Positions 1 to 4,948 of a stretch of DNA of 7,220 nucleotides are shown here, piece after piece. This DNA comes from Aquabacter sp. (GTDB taxonomy: Bacteria > Pseudomonadota > Alphaproteobacteria > Rhizobiales > Xanthobacteraceae). The position numbers were made by a program, and so were the translations under genes. Below the pieces are notes generated by a model. It did not search any database, was not told the origin of the DNA, and was given only the letters and a program-made list of their open reading frames with translations. Location of the stretch: NCBI GenBank assembly GCA_030147645.1, contig JASBUY010000428.1:1-7220 (forward strand), written 5' to 3'. Each line of letters starts with the position of its first letter. Positions within the stretch are counted from its first letter, which is position 1.

Positions 1-1
1 C

Positions 2-1408
2 TCAGAACCGATAATAGAGGAAGGGCGCGGCCGGGCCGCCGCCGATCCAGATCACGCACAGGACCATGAGCGCGGCGATCATGGCATAATCCATGACGGC
101 CACGGCCGGACGCCAGGACAAGGCGAGACGCACGCGCGGCCATTTCCAGAAGCCGATGAGCCCGCCCGCCACCAGCGCCGCCACCGACAGGGGATAAAGC
201 CCGAAGGCGACCGAGAAGCTCATGCCGCCGATGCCGTTGAGGCCGAACAGCCCGCCGAACATGTCGAGCGCGCCGGAAAAGGTCTCGGCGCGGAACCAGA
301 CCCAGCCGAGCAGCACGACGACCACCGTATAGAGATGGGCCACCTCGCGCGGCGCGCGGTCCAGCCAGCGCCGCAGGCCCATGCGCTCGATCACCAGGAA
401 GGCGCCGTGATGGGCGCCCCAGATCACGAAATTCCAGCTCGCGCCGTGCCAGAGCCCGCAGAGCAAGAACACGGCCCACAGATTGAGATAGGTGCGGGTC
501 GAACCGAGCCGGTTGCCGCCGAGCGTGATGTAGACATAGTCGCGCAGCCAGGAGGACAGGCTCATATGCCAGCGGCGCCAGAAATCGGTAACGCTGAGCG
601 CGGCATAGGGGATGCGGAAATTGCGCGGCAGGGTGAAGCCCACCATGACGCCGAGCCCCACCGCCATGGCGGAATAGCCGCCGAAGTCGAAATAGATCTG
701 GATCGCATAGGCATAGACACCCAGCCACGCCTCAAGCAGCGTCGGATGGGTGGTGCCGTCGAAAATGGACATGACCAGCGGCGACACCTCGTCCGCGATC
801 AACACCTTCCAGGCGAGCCCGATGGCGAACAAGCGCGAACCGGCGGAAAAGCGGCCCCAGGTGGTGCGCCGATCCCCCAATTGCCGCGCCACCATGGAAT
901 AGCGCACGATCGGCCCCGCCACGAGTTGAGGGAACATGGTCATGTAAAGGACGAATTGAAGCGGGTCCCGGTTGGCGCGCACGCGGCCCTTATAGATGTC
1001 GGCGAGATAGGAAATGGCGTGGAACGAATAAAAGGAGATCCCGAGCGGCAGGCCGATGCGCGGAATGGGAATCACCACCTCGAAGGGTTCGAGCAGCGCG
1101 TCCAAATTCTCTAGGAAAAACCCGGTATATTTGAAGAATCCGAGCAGGACGACGTTAAAGACAACGCCCCAGACCAGCAGCTTTCGGCGCCCCTCCCCCG
1201 CCCGGGAATCCAGGGCCAGGGCCACTTTGTAATTCACGAAAATCGAGAAGAGCAGCAGCAGCAGATGCGGCGTGTACCCGCCGGCATAGAAGACCAGCGA
1301 GAACAGGACAAAGATGATGTTCTTGAGCTTGATCGTCCGTGCTGAGAAATACAGCAGGAGAAACAGCGGGAAAAAATAGAACAGAAATTCGATGGAGGCG
1401 AAGGTCAT
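2..1408 (-). CDS. MBOAT-family membrane O-acyltransferase (AlgI/DltB-like)
   Basis: This 468-residue integral membrane protein belongs to the membrane-bound O-acyltransferase family. Such proteins move acyl groups, often acetyl, across the inner membrane onto extracellular polysaccharides or other envelope polymers. Hydrophobic segments run throughout (about 3-23, 30-60, 80-98, 359-372 and 440-457, with others between). Family landmarks in order are PLGISFYSFHAISYLADIYKG-like sequence at 121-141, FPQLVAGPIVRY at 159-170, QIYFDFGGYSAMAVGLG at 237-253, RRWHMSLSSWLRDYVY at about 278-293 with His281, and LWHGASWNFVIWGAHHG at about 319-335 with His321, the presumed catalytic histidine. The end, PFLYYRF, resembles the usual C-terminus of AlgI relatives, so the gene is complete. 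The ATG at 1408 is chosen because family proteins begin just before the first hydrophobic segment; the frame stays open to 1519, but that extension is hydrophilic and atypical. No clear Shine-Dalgarno sequence precedes the ATG. The polymer acylated cannot be told from sequence. In this family a periplasmic SGNH or AlgX-like partner often lies next to the gene; if present, it is beyond the left edge. Confidence 0.93.
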   Translation of the reverse strand: MTFASIEFLFYFFPLFLLLYFSARTIKLKNIIFVLFSLVFYAGGYTPHLLLLLFSIFVNYKVALALDSRAGEGRRKLLVWGVVFNVVLLGFFKYTGFFLENLDALLEPFEVVIPIPRIGLPLGISFYSFHAISYLADIYKGRVRANRDPLQFVLYMTMFPQLVAGPIVRYSMVARQLGDRRTTWGRFSAGSRLFAIGLAWKVLIADEVSPLVMSIFDGTTHPTLLEAWLGVYAYAIQIYFDFGGYSAMAVGLGVMVGFTLPRNFRIPYAALSVTDFWRRWHMSLSSWLRDYVYITLGGNRLGSTRTYLNLWAVFLLCGLWHGASWNFVIWGAHHGAFLVIERMGLRRWLDRAPREVAHLYTVVVVLLGWVWFRAETFSGALDMFGGLFGLNGIGGMSFSVAFGLYPLSVAALVAGGLIGFWKWPRVRLALSWRPAVAVMDYAMIAALMVLCVIWIGGGPAAPFLYYRF

Positions 1409-1513
1409 GCCGGCGCGGGCGTCCGATGGGGGCGGACTGCAATGCCATCCTTTTGCGGAGCGGGCAAGATTGGCCCCTAACGCGGGCGTCACGCCAGCGG
1501 CGCGGGAAACGGC

Positions 1514-1541
1514 TTGCATGGAGGCGCGGGCCTCCTATCCT
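1514..1541 (+). promoter_or_regulatory. Candidate xthA promoter with a dyad in the spacer
   Basis: TTGCAT (1514-1519) and TATCCT (1536-1541) are separated by 16 bases. They fit a sigma-70-type -35/-10 pair only moderately: 3 of 6 and 4 of 6 consensus bases. The predicted transcript would start near 1548, about 25 bases upstream of the xthA ATG. The spacer is exactly a perfect inverted repeat, GGAGGC (1520-1525), GCGG, GCCTCC (1530-1535), which could be an operator. The promoter call is inference from pattern alone. Confidence 0.35.
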
Positions 1542-1573
1542 CGCCGCGTCCTCAGCCGTCTGAAGAGTGCCCC

Positions 1574-2362
1574 ATGCGCATCGCCACCTGGAATGTGAAC
1601 TCCATCCGCCAGCGCCTCGACCATGCGGTGCGCTGGCTGGGGGAAGCGGCGCCCGACGTGGTCTGCCTCCAGGAGATCAAGTGCCAGGACGAGGCCTTTC
1701 CGCGCGAAGCGTTCGAAGCGCTTGGCTATAATGTGGCGGTCCACGGCCAGAAGGGCTTCAACGGGGTCGCCCTCCTCTCCAAGCTCCCGCTGGAGGACGT
1801 CACCACCGGCCTTCCGGGCGACGACGGCGACGTGCAATCCCGCTTTATCGAGGCGGTGGTCTCTGCCAAGGGGACGGCGGTGCGCATCTGCTGCCTCTAT
1901 CTGCCGAACGGCAATCCGCCCGATACCGAGAAATATCCCTATAAGCTCGGCTTCATGGCCCGCCTGCGCGCGCTGGCGGCGGCGCGGCTGGAGCTGGAGG
2001 AGCCTTTCATCCTCGCGGGGGACTTCAACGTCATACCGACGGAAGCGGACGCGGCAGTACCCGAGGCCTGGGTGAACGACGCGCTCTTCCTGCCCCCGAC
2101 CCGGACCGCCTTCCGCGATCTCGTCAATCTCGGCCTGACCGACGCGATCCGCGCCACGTCGGATTCGAACAGGATCTACAGTTTCTGGGACTATCAGGCC
2201 GGCGCCTGGCAGCGCGATCTCGGCATCCGCATCGACCACCTGCTGCTCTCGCCCCAAGCCGCCGATCGGCTGATAGCGGCCGGCGTGGACAAACATGTGC
2301 GCAGTTGGGAGAAGCCCTCCGACCATGTGCCAGTCTGGGCGGATTTTTCGATCGCGGCTTGA
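1574..2362 (+). CDS. xthA: Exodeoxyribonuclease III (AP endonuclease, ExoIII family)
   Basis: This 262-residue protein is close in length to E. coli exonuclease III (268). The family cleaves DNA 5' of abasic sites, removes 3' blocking groups and degrades duplex DNA 3' to 5', using Mg2+, in base excision repair in the cytoplasm. The whole endonuclease/exonuclease/phosphatase fold is present. MRIATWNVNSIRQR gives Asn7, LQEIKCQDE gives the metal-binding Glu34, and CLYLPNGN gives Tyr109. AGDFNVIPTEAD gives Asp150 and Asn152, RIDHLLLSP gives Asp221, and SDHVPVWADF gives Asp250 and His251. These match the known active-site set of ExoIII, so activity is expected. The ATG at 1574 is chosen because it gives the canonical MRIATWNVNS start, with a weak GAAGAG-type ribosome site just upstream. 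The frame is open from a TTG at 1514, but the added residues look non-coding. The gene diverges from the MBOAT gene and converges with the Sel1-repeat gene 76 bases downstream, so it is probably transcribed alone. Confidence 0.96.
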   Translation: MRIATWNVNSIRQRLDHAVRWLGEAAPDVVCLQEIKCQDEAFPREAFEALGYNVAVHGQKGFNGVALLSKLPLEDVTTGLPGDDGDVQSRFIEAVVSAKGTAVRICCLYLPNGNPPDTEKYPYKLGFMARLRALAAARLELEEPFILAGDFNVIPTEADAAVPEAWVNDALFLPPTRTAFRDLVNLGLTDAIRATSDSNRIYSFWDYQAGAWQRDLGIRIDHLLLSPQAADRLIAAGVDKHVRSWEKPSDHVPVWADFSIAA

Positions 2363-2438
2363 GGGATCGTTGATCACGCGCGCCTGCGTGGAGCTCTCGG
2401 ACGGGAAGCGGACCGAACGCGGCCTAAAGGAAATCGCC

Positions 2439-3365
2439 CTACCGCTGCGCGGTCTTCAGCCACTGCTCCAGATATTTCAGCGCCGCCTCGCGCTCCTGGG
2501 GGCTCGCCTCCTGGAACGCGTCCTCGTACATCTCCACGACCCATTTGTCGCCCGGCCCGGCCGCGCTGTCGCGCGCAAGCGTCAGCCACATCAGACCGCG
2601 CGCCGGCTGGGGGGCGATGCCGTCCTCGCCTTTGAACAGCATGTTGCCGAGAAGCGCCTGCGCCTCGTACTGCCCCTTCTGGGACGCGAGAAACAGCCAG
2701 CGCGCCGCCTGACGCGGATCCCGCTTCACCCCTGCCCCGTCCAGATAGAGCTTGGCGAGACGGAACTGGGCGTCCGGGTCGCCGAAATAGGACGCCGCAT
2801 AGGAGAACATGTCGCGGGCACGGTTCGGGTCGCGCCGCACGCTCGAATTGGGAATGCCGACCAGATAATAGCTGCCGAGCGCCACGAAGGCGCTGGCCAC
2901 GAAGCGCGCCTGGGGTGTGCCGGGATAATCATCGGCATGGCTGTTGGCGACGCGGCTGAAATATTCGAACGCCTTGATGTCGTCGCGCTTCACGCCGTCG
3001 CCGTCCGCATACATGCGGCCGAGCTTCCATTGCGCGGCGGGGTGTCCCTGATCGGCAGCATAGCGCAACGCGTCCACACCCTTGGCCGTCTGGCCCGAGC
3101 GCAGGGCCTGCGCGCCGGAGCGGAAGGCCTCGTCCACCGGACGCAGCGGCGGCGCCATGGGCACGTTCACCGGCGGGGTCGGAATGAGCCCGGCCGGTTC
3201 GCTGGACTGGGCATTGCCGTCGAACGCATGCGCCGGAGCAAGGATGACCGCCAGTCCCGCCACCAACGCCAAAGCCCCCGCGACCCGCCGCACCGGCGCC
3301 CCGGAGGCGCCAGCGAGCCGGGCGAAGGCGGCCGTCGCGGGCCGTATGCGGGAAGAAACCTTCAT
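2439..3365 (-). CDS. Secreted Sel1-repeat protein, ExoR-like
   Basis: This 308-residue protein has an N-terminal export signal: Arg26-Arg27, a hydrophobic core at about 28-43, and a likely cleavage site after Ala-His-Ala at 45-47. The rest is built of Sel1-type (TPR-like) helical repeats: about 94-128 (AAQWKLGRMYADGDGVKRD), an enlarged unit at 129-179, 180-216 (DAQFRLAKLYLDGAGVKRD), 217-253, and a C-terminal capping part to 308. The repeat order, the enlarged second unit containing FVALGSYYLVGIPNSSVRRD, and the AARWLFLASQKG stretch resemble what I recall of ExoR, the periplasmic protein that in Sinorhizobium restrains the ExoS/ChvI two-component system and so controls exopolysaccharide and motility genes. 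The family link is recall-based, so it may be another Sel1 adaptor. No exoS or chvI gene is in the window. The ATG at 3365 is preferred, although its n-region is long. A GTG at 3293 would give a shorter, textbook signal peptide, and an ATG at 3485 has a better ribosome site but puts about 67 residues before the hydrophobic core. Confidence 0.8.
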   Translation of the reverse strand: MKVSSRIRPATAAFARLAGASGAPVRRVAGALALVAGLAVILAPAHAFDGNAQSSEPAGLIPTPPVNVPMAPPLRPVDEAFRSGAQALRSGQTAKGVDALRYAADQGHPAAQWKLGRMYADGDGVKRDDIKAFEYFSRVANSHADDYPGTPQARFVASAFVALGSYYLVGIPNSSVRRDPNRARDMFSYAASYFGDPDAQFRLAKLYLDGAGVKRDPRQAARWLFLASQKGQYEAQALLGNMLFKGEDGIAPQPARGLMWLTLARDSAAGPGDKWVVEMYEDAFQEASPQEREAALKYLEQWLKTAQR

Positions 3366-3485
3366 GACGGACGCAACATGCCAGGAGCACAGGGCAAGAT
3401 CGCGGCTGCCAAAGGGCCAAGCCGAGGATTCTCCTTGGCGGAGACCGGCCTGCTGAAGCCCCAATGCAGTCTTATGCCCTACCAT

Positions 3486-3505
3486 TCACATCACCCCGAA
3501 TGTGA
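3486..3505. promoter_or_regulatory. Inverted repeat TCACAT-N8-ATGTGA, possible operator
   Basis: TCACAT (3486-3491) and ATGTGA (3500-3505) are perfect 6-base arms around CACCCCGA. The site lies 121 bases upstream of the chosen ExoR-like start and 232 bases upstream of chrA. The arms face the opposite way from a CRP site (TGTGA-N6-TCACA), so it is not a standard CRP box. A role as a binding site is inference. Confidence 0.3.
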
Positions 3506-3617
3506 CGCCGGCACCATTCTCCGGACACGCACTTCGCCACATCGCTCCTTACCGTCTCGTTTCGTTTTGTGGCGGGAACGCGGCGTCACCCTGCCTCAAA
3601 CCCTCCCCAGCCCTTGA

Positions 3618-3646
3618 AACACAAGCGGTGTTGCGGGCCGGCAACA
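3618..3646 (+). promoter_or_regulatory. Overlapping, mutually exclusive short hairpins upstream of chrA
   Basis: AACAC (3618-3622) can pair with GTGTT (3628-3632) around a 5-base loop. TGTTGC (3629-3634) can instead pair with GCAACA (3641-3646) around GGGCCG. The shared middle segment can be used by only one of the two. This could be a double operator or an attenuator-like switch, but the stems are short, there is no T-run, and it may lie upstream of the transcript start. Confidence 0.22.
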
Positions 3647-3687
3647 GAAATAGGCGTCGCCCGCGACTGCACCGCAGAGTGGTGTGC

Positions 3688-3716
3688 TTGACGCGCGCCC
3701 GGGCCCATTGGACAAG
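3688..3716 (+). promoter_or_regulatory. Candidate chrA promoter (weak)
   Basis: TTGACG (3688-3693) matches the -35 consensus at 5 of 6 bases. Seventeen bases later GACAAG (3711-3716) matches the -10 at only 3 of 6. The implied transcript start near 3723 would leave the ribosome site GGAGG (3726-3730) almost at the 5' end, which makes the call uncertain. Confidence 0.25.
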
Positions 3717-3736
3717 CGCTGAGGCGGAGGCGGAGC

Positions 3737-4924
3737 ATGCGGCGCGACGAGCAATCCACCGGCAGCGCGGGCGAGGTGTTCCGTGCCTTTTTTCTGCTGG
3801 GTCTGACCTCGTTCGGGGGACCGATCGCCCATCTCGGCTATTTCCGCGATGCCTTTGTGGTCCGCCGCCGCTGGATCAGCGAGGCGGCCTTCGGCGATCT
3901 CGTGGCTCTGTGCCAATTCCTGCCCGGCCCCGCCTCAAGCCAGGTGGGTTTCCTTCTGGGCGTGATGCGGGCGGGCGGCCTTGCAGGGGGCCTTGCGGCC
4001 TTTCTCGGCTTCACCCTCCCCTCCACCCTGCTCCTTGCTGCTTTCGGGCTCGGCGCGTCCCATCTATCCGGTCCGCTGGCGGAAGGCGTGATCCACGGCT
4101 TGAAGCTGGTTGCTGTGGCCGTGGTCGCGCAGGCGGTGCTGGGGATGGCGCGCACCCTCGCGCCCGACGGGCCACGAGCCGCCATCGCCTTCCTCGCGCT
4201 CGCCCTCACCCTGCTCTGGTCGGTCGCAGCGAGCCAGGTGCTCGCCATCGGCCTCGGCGCTGCGGCGGGCCTCATTCTCTGCCGGAGCGCGCAGACCGCA
4301 AAGCCGGAGCATCTGCACATGCCCATTTCCCGGGCCGCGGGGGCTCTGGCCCTCGGGATGGCGCTGCTCCTTGTGGTGGGCGCCCTCCTGGTGCCCGAGG
4401 CGGGCGGGGGCCTCGAGGCGATCGCCGCCGCCTGCTATCGGGCCGGGGCGCTGGTGTTCGGCGGCGGGCATGTGGTCCTGCCCCTGCTCGACGCCTCGTT
4501 CGTGCAGAGCGGATGGATCAGCAGCGCCGACTTCCTGGCGGGCTATGGCCTCGCCCAGGCCGTGCCCGGCCCGCTTTTCACCTTCGCCGCTTATCTGGGC
4601 GCGGTCGCGGGCGGTCCGGTCGGCGCGGTCGTGGGCACGCTCGTCATCTTCCTGCCCGGCCTTCTTCTGGCCTATGGCGCCATGCCGTTCTGGGGTGTCC
4701 TGCGGCGCGCACCCCATGCGCAGGCCGCCATGCACGGCGCCAATGCGGCGGTGGTGGGGGTGCTCGCGGCCGCCCTCTATTCGCCGGTCTGGACCAGCGC
4801 CGTGGGCACGCCGCTGGACTTCGTGCTCGCCGTGGGCGGCTTCCTCCTGCTCACCGTATGGCGCGCGCCACCCATCGCGGTGGTGGCGCTGTTGGGCGTT
4901 CTCGGGGGCCTTCTGGCAGCGTGA
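3737..4924 (+). CDS. chrA: Chromate transporter ChrA, two-domain type
   Basis: This 395-residue inner-membrane protein is of the CHR (chromate ion transporter) family. Characterised members export chromate from the cytoplasm and confer resistance, but some relatives have no proven substrate. Both homologous halves are present. The N-terminal half (about 13-185) has SFGGPIAHLGYFRDAF at 25-40 and FLPGPASSQVGFLLG at 61-75. The C-terminal half (about 197-393) has ALVFGGGHVVLPLLD at 238-252, LAGYGLAQAVPGPLFTFAAY at 267-286 and a final pair of hydrophobic segments. The linker at 183-197 is short and polar. The length is normal for the long-chain, fused form. The ATG at 3737 has a good ribosome site, GGAGG at 3726-3730, six bases upstream, within a GAGGCG tandem. 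No chrB regulator or other metal-resistance gene is adjacent, so the gene appears to stand alone. It converges on valS, with 13 bases between the stop codons. Confidence 0.93.
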   Translation: MRRDEQSTGSAGEVFRAFFLLGLTSFGGPIAHLGYFRDAFVVRRRWISEAAFGDLVALCQFLPGPASSQVGFLLGVMRAGGLAGGLAAFLGFTLPSTLLLAAFGLGASHLSGPLAEGVIHGLKLVAVAVVAQAVLGMARTLAPDGPRAAIAFLALALTLLWSVAASQVLAIGLGAAAGLILCRSAQTAKPEHLHMPISRAAGALALGMALLLVVGALLVPEAGGGLEAIAAACYRAGALVFGGGHVVLPLLDASFVQSGWISSADFLAGYGLAQAVPGPLFTFAAYLGAVAGGPVGAVVGTLVIFLPGLLLAYGAMPFWGVLRRAPHAQAAMHGANAAVVGVLAAALYSPVWTSAVGTPLDFVLAVGGFLLLTVWRAPPIAVVALLGVLGGLLAA

Positions 4925-4930
4925 GAGAGC

Positions 4931-4948
4931 CCGGCGCTCAGGCGCCGG
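4931..4948. terminator. Hairpin between convergent chrA and valS
   Basis: CCGGCGC (4931-4937) and GCGCCGG (4942-4948) form a perfect 7-base-pair, all G/C stem around the 4-base loop TCAG. The loop contains the valS stop codon (4938-4940, minus strand). Its place six bases after the chrA stop, between convergent genes, fits a shared two-way terminator. There is no T-run on either side, so termination strength is uncertain. Confidence 0.45.

Larger units (their letters stand above)
3366..3736. other. Divergent intergenic region, no convincing gene
   Basis: These 371 bases lie between the starts of the ExoR-like gene (minus) and chrA (plus), so they should hold both promoters. Frames open across the region are parts of shadows of the flanking genes and have no recognisable protein signature. 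What can be seen is a TCACAT/ATGTGA inverted repeat at 3486-3505, a pair of overlapping short hairpins at 3618-3646, a TTGACG -35-like hexamer at 3688, and a GAGGCG tandem at 3721-3735 that contains the chrA ribosome site. The stretch around 3541-3580 is T-richer than its surroundings. No clear promoter for the ExoR-like gene could be identified. Confidence 0.7.

Noticed and set aside
335..1114. A 259-codon open frame on the plus strand opposite the MBOAT gene.
   Set aside because: The translation is His/Glu/Arg/Ala-rich with no membrane segments or motifs, and is explained as the antisense shadow of the acyltransferase.
1409..1519. N-terminal extension of the MBOAT protein to an ATG at 1519.
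   Set aside because: The 37 extra residues are hydrophilic and unlike the family's usual start, and they would run through the candidate xthA promoter.
2375..2390. Hairpin CACGC-GCGCCT-GCGTG between convergent xthA and the ExoR-like gene, considered as a terminator.
   Set aside because: It has only five base pairs and is not followed by a T-run in either direction, so it is too weak to call.
2295..3617. A 440-codon open frame on the plus strand opposite the ExoR-like gene.
   Set aside because: It is antisense to a protein with a signal peptide and clear Sel1 repeats. Its own translation has no recognisable features, and it starts inside xthA.
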